Part shown: piece by piece, positions 53,025-60,980 of the stretch
Numbering within the stretch: position 1 is the first letter of the stretch
How the letters are laid out: each line of letters starts with the position of its first letter
Notes under the pieces: model-generated
The model's database searches: none
The model's input: the letters and a program-made list of their open reading frames with translations, nothing else
What the model was told of the DNA's origin: nothing
Assembly (NCBI RefSeq): GCF_030348765.1
Contig: NZ_JAUCEU010000007.1
Span: forward strand, 1,358,501 to 1,422,500
Direction: 5' to 3'
DNA: 64,000 bases
Source of the DNA: Neobacillus sp. CF12
GTDB lineage: Bacteria > Bacillota > Bacilli > Bacillales > Cytobacillaceae
Translations under genes and position numbers: made by a program

Positions 53025-54650
53025 CTACGTGTTTTGATATAAGGTAGTCGGTTTTACTTTTATCTCATCTAATCCACTGGTAATGAGTCGATAATGTTGA
53101 TTTTCATCCAGCACAGGATAATCTAGTCTTTTGTGCATCCCACGTGTTTCTCTTCGCTCCAGTGCCGTTGTGTACATCCATCTAGATGTCGCTAACATCG
53201 CGACTGATTCTCGAACCCTCAAAAGATTCCCCTGATTTTCCTGCAAACTCGTCTTTGACTCATTCCACAAAGAGTTAAGTCTTAATAAGGAAGGAGTTAA
53301 TATTTCTTCTGTTCTGAATAGGTTTTTCTCAAATGGTGTTACTTCTGCTTGAACCCTCTTGGTCACTTCTGCTGCATCGAGAAAATCTTTACCAATAGAG
53401 TGTTCATTAATCCCAATTACATGTCTTCTAGTTAGCGCTCTATCTCTCTTATCTCGGTTGAAACTAGAGGCATACTTTGCAGCTGCTTCTCCTGACCAGT
53501 AACCAGATGAAATCGCCCAAGCAGCATTATAACTTCCTCCTCCCGTAAAACCACCGCATATCATTTCCCGAGTTGCTGCGTCACCTGCTGCAAAAAGACC
53601 TGGCACCGATGTGGCACATGTCTCATCGACAATACGAATCCCTCCCGTTCCACGTACCGTCCCTTCAAGCCGCAATGTCACTTCAAATCGATCCTCGAAT
53701 GGATTAATCCCCATTCGATCAAATTGTACAAAGAAGTTTGGTTGCGCAATCCGCATCCATTTTTGTAAATCAAGATCATCCTTTACCTTAACTAACTGTG
53801 CAAACACTTTTTGACCTTCTTGCAATTTTTTTGCAATAACAGAACGGCCTCTTTGGGAGCCTGCGCCTTCAATAATCGAACCATCTTCATAGGTGAAGGA
53901 AGCCCAATTATAGAAAGCAGTTTTTGTAATGGATGAGAATTTTGGCGTAATGGCATATGCATTTGAAAACTCCATTCCTGAAAAATCAGCTCCAGCTTCA
54001 GAAGCAAGCAAGTATCCATCTCCCGTTAAGACATTGCATCCTAATGCCTTGCTTAGGAATGCGCATCCGCCAGAAGCAATCACAATGGAACTCGCCTGGA
54101 CAGACCATGTTTGAGATGTTTGTTCGTTAATTCCAGCTGCGCCTGCAACGCCATGACTATCGTATAAAAGCTCTAGTGCAGGACTATGGTCGAGAATCGT
54201 AATCTTTGCTTTATTCAATTTCCTCCGCATTAATCTCATGTATTCAGGTCCTTGCAGACTTCTTTTATGTGCTACTCCATTTTCATCTACTGGAAATGGA
54301 TAACCCCACTTTTCTAATTGGTTCATATTTTCATAGGTACGATCAAGCACGCGCTTCATCCATTTTCGTTCTGATAAGTACCCGCCTAAAGCTTCACGGC
54401 TATTCATTGCCTCTTCTCTTTTTTCTTTATCAGGCTGTATGTACCAAACACCACTGCCTGAAGGAGCCGTCGCTCCACTTGTTCCACAATAACCTTTATC
54501 AACTAAAATAACCGAAGCACCATTTTGAGTTGCTGTAATTGCAGCCCATGCACCTGAAGGTCCCCCGCCTATAACAAGAACATCAGCTTTAAGACTCACA
54601 TCATACAATTGATTTGCCAATTTATAAGATTGTGTTAACTCAATTGCCAT
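53025..54650 (-). CDS. AprA/FrdA-like FAD oxidoreductase
   Basis: The 541-residue flavoprotein has an N-terminal FAD motif VLVIGGGPSGAWAA, FLSKALGCNVLTGDGY, and the second FAD motif GLFAAGDAATREMICGGFTGGGSYN. Overall it fits the succinate dehydrogenase/fumarate reductase and adenylylsulfate reductase alpha superfamily. With its ferredoxin and sulfonate importer it forms one operon. It may reduce an organosulfur compound, or release sulfite from it (inference). GGAGATG precedes the ATG. No Sat sulfurylase or Cys genes are adjacent. The reaction is unproven. Confidence 0.87.
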   Translation of the reverse strand: MAIELTQSYKLANQLYDVSLKADVLVIGGGPSGAWAAITATQNGASVILVDKGYCGTSGATAPSGSGVWYIQPDKEKREEAMNSREALGGYLSERKWMKRVLDRTYENMNQLEKWGYPFPVDENGVAHKRSLQGPEYMRLMRRKLNKAKITILDHSPALELLYDSHGVAGAAGINEQTSQTWSVQASSIVIASGGCAFLSKALGCNVLTGDGYLLASEAGADFSGMEFSNAYAITPKFSSITKTAFYNWASFTYEDGSIIEGAGSQRGRSVIAKKLQEGQKVFAQLVKVKDDLDLQKWMRIAQPNFFVQFDRMGINPFEDRFEVTLRLEGTVRGTGGIRIVDETCATSVPGLFAAGDAATREMICGGFTGGGSYNAAWAISSGYWSGEAAAKYASSFNRDKRDRALTRRHVIGINEHSIGKDFLDAAEVTKRVQAEVTPFEKNLFRTEEILTPSLLRLNSLWNESKTSLQENQGNLLRVRESVAMLATSRWMYTTALERRETRGMHKRLDYPVLDENQHYRLITSGLDEIKVKPTTLYQNT

Positions 54651-54729
54651 TTTCCAACATCTCCTAACTATTTTTTGTTTTTGCTAACTTAATTTAAAGT
54701 TTCTATAAAACCAGCTCCTTGAATGAAAC

Positions 54730-54759
54730 AAAAAAGAGACCTCCAAAAAAGGAAGTCTC
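54730..54759 (-). terminator. Terminator of the fbpA-like gene
   Basis: On the minus strand GAGACTTCC-tttttt-GGAGGTCTC (one G-T pair) followed by TTTTTTG, just past the stop. Confidence 0.88.
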
Positions 54760-54770
54760 CAGTCGTCTGG

Positions 54771-54992
54771 TCAACTTAAGTTAGTAATTTTTTTTACCCA
54801 ATGTATTGATTCTATCTCGCTATGCGGATGTTGATCCCCAATAAAATTTCTGAATTCATTTTCTAAGTCTGTTAAAGATAGTTCAAAAAGATGCTGTTCA
54901 TCTTTTTTATAAACACCAAAGGCAATGAGTTTGTTGATTAATTCCCAACGTCGATTTTCCACAGCTTGGCGAAGAATCTTTCCCATTTTCAA
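54771..54992 (-). CDS. FbpA-like small basic protein
   Basis: The 73-residue protein has LRQAVENRRWELINKLIAFGVYKKDEQHLFELSLTDLENEFRN, described here as residues 7-49, resembling the Fur-regulated basic protein A (FbpA) domain of Bacillus. In B. subtilis FbpA works with the small RNA FsrA in iron sparing. Here it is separated from its minus-strand promoter by a leader with a strong terminator (55024-55069). No good Fur box was found. Assignment is from memory of the family pattern. Confidence 0.55.
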   Translation of the reverse strand: MKMGKILRQAVENRRWELINKLIAFGVYKKDEQHLFELSLTDLENEFRNFIGDQHPHSEIESIHWVKKITNLS

Positions 54993-55023
54993 CTCTCCTT
55001 TATGATTAGCATAAAAAAGGAAT

Positions 55024-55149
55024 AAAAAAAGCTCCTCTCTTTTGCATATTAAGCAAAATTTAGAGGAGCCATTGGTTGACCAATAGGCTTACTATTAAAC
55101 TATTCCTTTTCTTACATTACCAACTTGTTTACTTGGAATTAAAACTATA
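55024..55149 (-). ncRNA. Candidate ~125-nt small RNA or attenuated leader upstream of the FbpA-like gene
   Basis: The promoter on the minus strand is TTGACA (55179-55184), a 17-bp spacer and TATATT (55156-55161). This predicts a start near 55149. About 125 bases later a strong terminator (GCTCCTCT...AGAGGAGC with inner TTTTGC/GCAAAA, then T7; 55024-55069) ends it, 32 bases before the FbpA-like start. A second hairpin ATTGGT-tg-ACCAAT lies ahead of it (55071-55084). It could be a free small RNA or a cis-acting attenuator. Confidence 0.5.
55120..55141. promoter_or_regulatory. Repeated operator-like element, copy 1
   Basis: CCAACTTG-N7-GGAATTA lies just downstream of the predicted minus-strand transcript start. 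Copy 2 is 99 bp away. Both lie in the 377-bp gene-free interval 54993-55369. Confidence 0.5.
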
Positions 55150-55211
55150 GTCTAAAATATACTTTGGAACCCAATTCTTGTCAATAACTATTTTAAATTT
55201 TTTGACTTTAT

Positions 55212-55242
55212 TATAATTCCAACTTGACACATCGGAATTATA
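55212..55242. promoter_or_regulatory. Repeated operator-like element, copy 2, within a 9-bp dyad
   Basis: CCAACTTG-N7-GGAATTA (55219-55240) lies within TATAATTCC-N13-GGAATTATA. It overlaps a plus-strand -35 (TTGACA at 55224). Confidence 0.55.
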
Positions 55243-55252
55243 GGTATATCGT
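55224..55252 (+). promoter_or_regulatory. Plus-strand promoter toward the esterase gene
   Basis: TTGACA (55224-55229), 17 bp, TATCGT (55247-55252). It is followed about 45 bases later by a terminator-like hairpin. Confidence 0.5.
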
Positions 55253-55297
55253 AAAGATACTTAATTAATAATAATTCGCCGATTTGACAGCAAAAGG

Positions 55298-55328
55298 CAC
55301 CTCTCAATAATCAGGAGGTGTTTTTTTT
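55298..55328 (+). terminator. Terminator-like hairpin in the esterase leader
   Basis: CACCTC...GAGGTG with a T8 run lies between the plus-strand promoter and the esterase start at 55370. It would give a transcript of about 70 bases unless read through. Confidence 0.75.
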
Positions 55329-55369
55329 AATACTAACTTCTATTAATGATATAGGAAGGAGTTTTACTA

Positions 55370-56161
55370 ATGATTGAACAACACAATGTGTTACCAGGCG
55401 CCGGATCTTTTTTCTTGAAAGGAAATGAAATTGGGATTTTAATTTCGCACGGTTTTGTTGGAACGCCACAGAGTGTCAGTTTCCTAGGTGAATACCTTGC
55501 ATCTGAAGGTTTCACAGTTTATGGAGTTAGATTAAGTGGTCATGGTACACATTATGAGGATATGGAAAAGTGCAATTATCAGGATTGGATAAAAAGTATA
55601 GAAGATGGGTTCAATTTTTTACAACAACATTGCCGTGATATCTTTGTAATTGGACAGTCGATGGGAGGTACTTTAACACTAAATATTTCCCAAAAGTATA
55701 AGAATATTAAAGGAATCATGTTAATAAATGCAGCAATCAACTCCATTCCTCCGATGGAAAGGTATAAAAACAAACACATTCCCCGTTTTATACATGAAGG
55801 AGAACCAGATATAAAAGCAAAAAATGTTCACGAAATTACGTATTCAAAAGTACCAGTACGGTCCATTCATCAGTTATTTGCTTTAATGGCAGAAACGAGG
55901 GATAGGCTTTCCTTAGTTGCTTGCCCCGTCCTTGCATTTCGTTCAGAAGAAGACCACGTCGTTCCGCCTGAAAACACTAATTTTATTTTGGCATCCATTC
56001 AATCAGAAATAAAAGAAGTGGTTCCGTTGTATAATTCTTATCATGTTGCTAGTATGGACAATGAAAAAGAGTTCATAGCAGAACAATGCAGTGTATTTAT
56101 TAATAAACTTGTGAGGAATGTTTATAAAACCACAAGAATAACACAACCTCGCCATCACTAG
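55370..56161 (+). CDS. Carboxylesterase-type alpha/beta hydrolase
   Basis: The 263-residue protein resembles the Geobacillus Est30-type carboxylesterases and monoglyceride lipases. It has GILISHGFVGTPQSV (oxyanion region), the nucleophile in GQSMGG (about 95), aspartate in SEEDHVVPPENT and histidine in NSYHVASMD. It hydrolyses short-chain esters or acylglycerols in the cytosol. GGAAGGAG precedes the ATG. The 3' end runs into its terminator, which begins inside the last codons. The C-terminal ~20 residues are basic. Confidence 0.88.
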   Translation: MIEQHNVLPGAGSFFLKGNEIGILISHGFVGTPQSVSFLGEYLASEGFTVYGVRLSGHGTHYEDMEKCNYQDWIKSIEDGFNFLQQHCRDIFVIGQSMGGTLTLNISQKYKNIKGIMLINAAINSIPPMERYKNKHIPRFIHEGEPDIKAKNVHEITYSKVPVRSIHQLFALMAETRDRLSLVACPVLAFRSEEDHVVPPENTNFILASIQSEIKEVVPLYNSYHVASMDNEKEFIAEQCSVFINKLVRNVYKTTRITQPRHH

Positions 56162-56183
56162 TTGGCGAGGTTTACTTTTTATT
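56145..56183 (+). terminator. Terminator overlapping the esterase stop
   Basis: AACCTCGCCA and TGGCGAGGTT form a perfect ten-pair stem followed by TTACTTTTTATTTTTTT. The left arm is coding sequence. Confidence 0.85.
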
Positions 56184-57141
56184 TTTTTATTAAGTTTGGC
56201 GGTATTTCCCCTTGTAATCCTGTTACTAGATTTGTTACTGCTGTCATGGCCATTTTGAATCGAGTTTCATAGGTGGCCGAGCCAATATGGGGCAGCGTAA
56301 CCACATTATTCATGGAAAGCAACGGGTTATCCTTTTCCACTGGCTCTTGAACAAAAACATCTAGTCCTGCACCATATATTTGGCCTTTTTGAAGCGCTTG
56401 AATCAAAGCATCTTCATCCACAGTTTTCCCTCTTGAAGCATTAATAAAAATCGCTGACTCTTTCATAAGCTCGAATTCTCTTCTCCCAATTAAATTTACG
56501 GTTTCTGGAGTCAACGGTGTCATTAAACATATAAAATCAGACTTCTGTAACAATTCCTCCATTGAACAATATGTAGCCCCATATTTTTCTTCCACACCTT
56601 CGTTCCGGGAACGGTTATGATATAAAATCTCCATATCAAATCCAAAATGTGCCCTTTTAGCCACAGCGGTTCCAATGCCACCCATTCCAATAATCCCCAA
56701 CACTTTATGATGGACATCGACCCCAAACCACTTTTCTTCAAGACCTGATTCCCACTGACCCTTTTTAACCCATTGGTCTAATACTGGGATTCTTCTAGCA
56801 GTAGAAAGAATTAATCCCAGAATGGTATCCGCTACCGTATCATTTAGAACATCTGGGGTATTAGTGGCCATAATCCCCCTCTCTGTTAAAGCGTTCAAAT
56901 CAAGATTGTCATAACCGACAGCTATATTGCAGACTATTTTCAAATTTGGTGCTTGTTCCAATATCTCTTTATCTATTTTTAGTCCCGAACCTAATAGACC
57001 TTTGGCATCCTTCAATTCTTTAAGAAATACAGGGAAGCTTTCTGAATCAAGTTTCTCAAAATAAATAACCTCACAGATGTCTGCTATAAAATCCAATACT
57101 TTCTTATCTACCTTTTTATAAACAATTATTTTTGGCTTCAT
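56179..57141 (-). CDS. 2-hydroxyacid dehydrogenase (glyoxylate/hydroxypyruvate reductase-like)
   Basis: The 320-residue D-isomer-specific dehydrogenase has the NAD motif GIIGMGGIGTAVAKRA, the catalytic arginine in FINASRGKTVDEDAL, the glutamate in VFVQEP and the histidine in LPHIGSATYETR. It reduces a 2-oxo acid to a D-2-hydroxy acid. It matches the GyaR/GhrB type, which often handles glyoxylate and hydroxypyruvate. GGGGGG precedes the ATG at 57141. It is convergent with the esterase. Confidence 0.88.
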   Translation of the reverse strand: MKPKIIVYKKVDKKVLDFIADICEVIYFEKLDSESFPVFLKELKDAKGLLGSGLKIDKEILEQAPNLKIVCNIAVGYDNLDLNALTERGIMATNTPDVLNDTVADTILGLILSTARRIPVLDQWVKKGQWESGLEEKWFGVDVHHKVLGIIGMGGIGTAVAKRAHFGFDMEILYHNRSRNEGVEEKYGATYCSMEELLQKSDFICLMTPLTPETVNLIGRREFELMKESAIFINASRGKTVDEDALIQALQKGQIYGAGLDVFVQEPVEKDNPLLSMNNVVTLPHIGSATYETRFKMAMTAVTNLVTGLQGEIPPNLIKK

Positions 57142-57279
57142 TGTAAAACCCCCTATTCGCTAAACTATCAACACTCATTATATAGTAATAAAACCTTCGG
57201 ATAAACAAATACTGAAATATATTCACCCTTTTAACACTGATTTTAAGCGAGTACTTGTATAGTTATGCAGAAAATTTGT

Positions 57280-57319
57280 ATGTTACATAATACCGTGTTA
57301 TAATAATATTATGTAACAT
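57280..57319. promoter_or_regulatory. 12-bp inverted repeat around the integrase promoter
   Basis: ATGTTACATAAT and ATTATGTAACAT (57280-57291, 57308-57319) flank TATAAT at 57299-57304. Perfect arms, 16-bp gap. It could be an autoregulatory operator or a recombination site; the gap is longer than the usual 6-8 bp XerCD-type core. Confidence 0.65.
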
Positions 57320-57337
57320 GGATTAAGGAGAATTTAT

Positions 57338-57898
57338 ATGGAGTATGTTGAAGCTCTAAGGGATATCAAGCAGATAAATTCAATGAAAAAATATTTAAAA
57401 AAGCATTCCGAGCGTGATTATCTTCTTTTTGTTTTTGGAATTAACACGGGATTGAAAATTACAGAAATGCTGGATATCAAGGTTGGCGATGTATTAGAAA
57501 AAGAAGACTGTGTAAAGAATTTTTATTCCTTTTCACATCATGAAACAATGAAGGAAATATATCTGAATTCTAAAGTAAAGCAGTCTATTCTCCACTATGT
57601 CCAAAAGGAACAATTAAACGTTGAAAATTATTTGTTCAAGTCTGCCAAAACCGGCAAACCTATTACTCGCCAGCAAGCCTATCGAATTATACACCAGGCA
57701 GCAGAAGCCATAGGAATCGAAGGTAAAATTGGGACGAATTCCCTTCGCAAGACCTTTGGATTTCATGCTTATAAACGTGGAATCGCCATATCCATTCTGC
57801 AAAAGCATTTCAACCATTCAACCCCTTCAGAGACGCTAAAATACCTTGGAATTTCCAAAGAAGAAAAAATCAAAACTGAAATTGATGTCAACTTATAG
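57338..57898 (+). CDS. Short tyrosine-recombinase-like protein with altered active site
   Basis: The 186-residue protein is just the catalytic domain, without the N-terminal core-binding domain, as in FimB/YoeC-type recombinases. The usual TGLRIxE reads TGLKITEMLDIKVGDV, so catalytic arginine I is lysine. Box II HxLR reads NSLRKTFGFHAYKRG, so histidine is asparagine while arginine is kept. HFNHST and the nucleophile region LKYLGIS keep H and Y. It may bind DNA but cut poorly. No phage genes are near, and an inverted repeat overlaps its promoter. Confidence 0.85.
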   Translation: MEYVEALRDIKQINSMKKYLKKHSERDYLLFVFGINTGLKITEMLDIKVGDVLEKEDCVKNFYSFSHHETMKEIYLNSKVKQSILHYVQKEQLNVENYLFKSAKTGKPITRQQAYRIIHQAAEAIGIEGKIGTNSLRKTFGFHAYKRGIAISILQKHFNHSTPSETLKYLGISKEEKIKTEIDVNL

Positions 57899-57946
57899 GA
57901 AGATACACCCTTATCCATGTACAAATTAATTGAGGAGGATGTAAAC

Positions 57947-58447
57947 ATGAATATTCGCGAAATTGAGCTCCCAGGCATTGGGAAGAAATTTGAGACCATC
58001 ACAAATAACAAGGATAAGCTAGTTATTATCATTCACGATGATGGAAGAAGAGACATTTATCATTTTGATCCGGAGGATTACGAGGAAGCAATCGCTAGCA
58101 CTACCTTCAATGATCAGGAAGCAAGACAGATTGCAGCTATTATTGGCGGAATGACATACTCTCCTAAGGCGTTAGAAACGATTGAAATGGCATTTGATGA
58201 TTTAGTGATTGAATGGTTTAATGTCGAAACTAATGCAGCAGCTGTAAATCAAACCATCGGTCAACTTAATATCCGTCAATCCTATGAAGTAAATATTATA
58301 GCGATTATTAAACGACAGAATCATAAAAAGATTCATACTCCTGGTCCTGAAACTCTTTTAGAAGAAGGAGATACAGTGATCGTGTCTGGGGAGCGTAATC
58401 AAGTAAAAAGGATCGTTAAAGAAGTACTCTCAAGAAGGGACGGGTGA
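57947..58447 (+). CDS. khtT: Potassium-channel regulatory subunit KhtT-like
   Basis: ATG 57947 follows GAGGAGG; the longer frame from 57917 has no site. The 166-residue product has an N-terminal region starting MNIREIELPGIGKKFE and a TrkA-C (RCK_C) domain at about 80-165 (GQLNIRQSYEVNIIAIIKRQ, EEGDTVIVSG). In B. subtilis KhtT binds ATP or cyclic di-AMP and gates the KhtU potassium/proton antiporter, important in alkaline or methylglyoxal stress. Its stop overlaps khtU. No khtS was recognised. Confidence 0.9.
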   Translation: MNIREIELPGIGKKFETITNNKDKLVIIIHDDGRRDIYHFDPEDYEEAIASTTFNDQEARQIAAIIGGMTYSPKALETIEMAFDDLVIEWFNVETNAAAVNQTIGQLNIRQSYEVNIIAIIKRQNHKKIHTPGPETLLEEGDTVIVSGERNQVKRIVKEVLSRRDG

Positions 58448-59709
58448 TACTTGTGACAAATCATTTAGTTTTTGAAGTCGGTACAGCATTAGTATTAGTT
58501 GCTCTTACAGCCGTATTAGCAGGAAAGTTGAAATTCTCCATCATCCCGTTTCTTATCCTCTTAGGGATGGCTGTTGGTCCGCATGCTCCTCAAATCGGTA
58601 TTATTGATCTTACCTTCATTGAAAGCTCAGAGATTATTGAGTTTTTCGGTCGAATTGGCGTTCTGTTTTTACTTTTTTATTTAGGTCTTGAATTCTCAGT
58701 GGGAAAATTAGTTCGGTCGGGACGTTCCATTGTGGTAGGCGGTTCCATTTATGTTGCACTCAATTTTGCTTTAGGTATTGCTTACGGCTTCGCTACTGGC
58801 TTTCCTATTATGGAAACCTTAATTATTGCAGGTCTCCTAAGTGTTTCCTCCAGTGCCATTGTCGCAAAAGTTCTCGTCGATTTAAAAAGAACGGCCAATT
58901 CTGAAACAGAATTAATCTTAGGGATTATTTTATTCGACGATATATTCCTTGCTTTATTCCTATCGGTTATGTCCGGTCTATTATTAGGCGGTTCGACCAC
59001 TGTTGGAGGAACAATCATATCCGTCCTAATTTCACTTGGATATATGATTCTCTTTTTTGTTATTGCCCGAAAAGGAGCACCTATTCTTAATAAACTATTA
59101 AACATTAAATCTAATGAAATATTTATCCTCGTTATCTTCGCATCACTCTTTTTTATCGCGGGGTTTTCAGAAAAACTACACGTTGCCGAAGCTATTGGTG
59201 CCTTACTTCTAGGTTTGGTTTTCTCGGAAACGGAACATCGCGAGCGAATTGAACATTTGGTCATCCCATTTAGAGATTTCTTTGGAGCAATCTTTTTCTT
59301 TAGCTTCGGATTAAGCATTGATCCCTTCAGCTTAGGTGGAGCCGTTTGGCTTGCTATTGGTGCCGTTATTCTTACAATTATTAGTAACTTTGTAGCTGGA
59401 ATGATTTCCGGGAGAAAAGCTGGTTTATCCTATAAAGCTTCCTCAAATATCGGATTGACAATCGTTTCTAGAGGTGAATTTTCGATCATTGTTGCTAACT
59501 TAGGTCTTGCCGGAGGCTTATTACCTATCCTAAAGCCATTTACTGCTGTCTATGTTTTAATATTGGCTATTATTGGGCCACTATTAACCAAAGAATCAAA
59601 AAATATATATAAATTTTTAAACAGTATTTTCAAATGGGAACAAAGCAAAACACCTAAAAAGAAAATTAGAATTCCAAAACAAGAAAATGAAAATACCCCT
59701 GGTCTTTAG
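58444..59709 (+). CDS. khtU: CPA2 cation:proton antiporter KhtU-like
   Basis: The 421-residue protein has about 12 spans and the CPA2 fold. It begins MILVTNHLVFEVGTALVLVALTA as a region and has FLLFYLGLEFSVGKL, ESSSSAIVAKVLVDL-like residues, ELILGIILFDDIFLAL (acidic pair typical of the ion site) and FFGAIFFFSFGLSIDP. It exports K+ in exchange for protons, regulated by KhtT. The GTG at 58444 overlaps the khtT stop by four bases; a second GTG lies at 58453. Cotranscribed with a small membrane protein downstream. Confidence 0.92.
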   Translation: MILVTNHLVFEVGTALVLVALTAVLAGKLKFSIIPFLILLGMAVGPHAPQIGIIDLTFIESSEIIEFFGRIGVLFLLFYLGLEFSVGKLVRSGRSIVVGGSIYVALNFALGIAYGFATGFPIMETLIIAGLLSVSSSAIVAKVLVDLKRTANSETELILGIILFDDIFLALFLSVMSGLLLGGSTTVGGTIISVLISLGYMILFFVIARKGAPILNKLLNIKSNEIFILVIFASLFFIAGFSEKLHVAEAIGALLLGLVFSETEHRERIEHLVIPFRDFFGAIFFFSFGLSIDPFSLGGAVWLAIGAVILTIISNFVAGMISGRKAGLSYKASSNIGLTIVSRGEFSIIVANLGLAGGLLPILKPFTAVYVLILAIIGPLLTKESKNIYKFLNSIFKWEQSKTPKKKIRIPKQENENTPGL

Positions 59710-59740
59710 TAACGTAAGATGAGCAAGGGAGGCTCTTAAA

Positions 59741-60040
59741 ATGAGCATTGGGTTAACAATCATTTTGTTAACATATATTTTATTATTGGTTATGTCCTAT
59801 CAAATGATCATCTTTGTCAATGAAAAAGATGAAAAGCGGAGTTGTATAATTATTAACAAATCCTATCAATATGCGTATTCCATCCTCCTTTTTGGATTTC
59901 TTGTGGTATATGCATTAGTTGTACTTCCCCATATTCATTTGGATTCTCAAACCATTGGTTATCTGGTTCTTCTTAGTAAGTTTCTTTCGGTCGTTACACT
60001 CGCTGGGAGCATTTTTCTCCTAAGCAAAAAGTTCAAATAA
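59741..60040 (+). CDS. Small three-span membrane protein downstream of khtU
   Basis: The 99-residue protein has three hydrophobic segments (about 5-27, 44-64, 75-95) and no motif I recognise. AAGGGAGGC precedes the ATG, 31 bases after khtU. It is probably part of the khtTU operon and might assist the antiporter. It is not like KhtS in position, because B. subtilis khtS comes first. Function unknown. Confidence 0.7.
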   Translation: MSIGLTIILLTYILLLVMSYQMIIFVNEKDEKRSCIIINKSYQYAYSILLFGFLVVYALVVLPHIHLDSQTIGYLVLLSKFLSVVTLAGSIFLLSKKFK

Positions 60041-60067
60041 CTCAATTCTTATCCTGAATTAGTATAA

Positions 60068-60102
60068 AAAATCCACCATTCACAAATGAAATGGTGGATT
60101 TT
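60068..60102. terminator. Bidirectional terminator
   Basis: AAAATCCACCATT and AATGGTGGATTTT form a perfect 13-pair stem between the convergent khtU-operon and kynA genes. Confidence 0.92.
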
Positions 60103-60105
60103 ATT

Positions 60106-60954
60106 CTATAGCTTTGTTCTTAAGCTCCAAAGTTCGGGAAAGAATTGCTGGTCCAGAACTCTTTTTAAATAGGTTACACCAGAAGATCCCCCTGTTCCTC
60201 GCTTATGGCCAATGATTCTTTCTACCGTACTCATATGATTGAACCGCCATAATTGCTGTTGATTGCCAATATCGACTAACTTCTCTGCAAGCTCATATAA
60301 ATCCCAATATTGGTCAACGTTACGGTAGACTTTCAGCCATGCTTCTTCAACACTATCATTCGGTTCATAGTTTTTAGATAAATCCCGATTTAAGACCTCA
60401 TCATCAACAGGAATTCCTCGAGCAACAAGTGCTTGGATGGCTGCATCATAAATACTTGGTTTATGTAAAGCTTCCTGCATTTTTTCGTATAATTCTTTTT
60501 GATGCTGATAAACTGCAAGAGTATGAGCATTTTTGTTTCCTAACGCAAATTCAATCATTCGGTTTTGATAGGACTGGAAACCGGAAGATTGACCGAGCTT
60601 ATTCCTGAATTCCAGATACTCGGAAGGTGTCAAGGTAGAAAGAACACTCCAGGATTGAATTAACTGCTGCTGAATTCTCGAAACACGCGATAAAATTTTA
60701 AAGGATGGCTCCAGATTATTCTTACGAATATACTGGATAGCCTCAGTTAATTCATGAATAATTAATTTCATCCATAGTTCGCTCGCTTGATGGATAATAA
60801 TGAATAACATTTCATCGTGGTGACCAGATAAGCGGTGCTGACTATCTAAAACTTTATCAAGATGAAGGTAATCTCCGTATGACATGGCTTTTTGAAAGTC
60901 TGTTTGAATATTTTTTTCTAATTCTAGTTTGCTATTATTCTCTTTTGAATTCAT
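60106..60954 (-). CDS. kynA: Tryptophan 2,3-dioxygenase
   Basis: The 282-residue haem enzyme opens the tryptophan indole ring to N-formylkynurenine. Family marks include [16 protein letters not shown], the distal-histidine region [16 protein letters not shown], the FREFR-equivalent [11 protein letters not shown], and the proximal-side [21 protein letters not shown] precedes the ATG. It is transcribed after kynU, 26 bases downstream. Formamidase (kynB), expected between the two, is missing here. Confidence 0.95.
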   Translation of the reverse strand: MNSKENNSKLELEKNIQTDFQKAMSYGDYLHLDKVLDSQHRLSGHHDEMLFIIIHQASELWMKLIIHELTEAIQYIRKNNLEPSFKILSRVSRIQQQLIQSWSVLSTLTPSEYLEFRNKLGQSSGFQSYQNRMIEFALGNKNAHTLAVYQHQKELYEKMQEALHKPSIYDAAIQALVARGIPVDDEVLNRDLSKNYEPNDSVEEAWLKVYRNVDQYWDLYELAEKLVDIGNQQQLWRFNHMSTVERIIGHKRGTGGSSGVTYLKRVLDQQFFPELWSLRTKL

Positions 60955-60980
60955 TTTTTTCTCCCCCCTATATTACCTGC

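Noticed and set aside
55024..55149. S-box, T-box or other known riboswitch in the FbpA leader
   Set aside because: I could not find conserved T-box or SAM-riboswitch core sequences; the hairpins are generic.
55156..55184. Fur box over the FbpA-like promoter
   Set aside because: The best local match to the 7-1-7 Fur consensus agreed at fewer than half of its positions.
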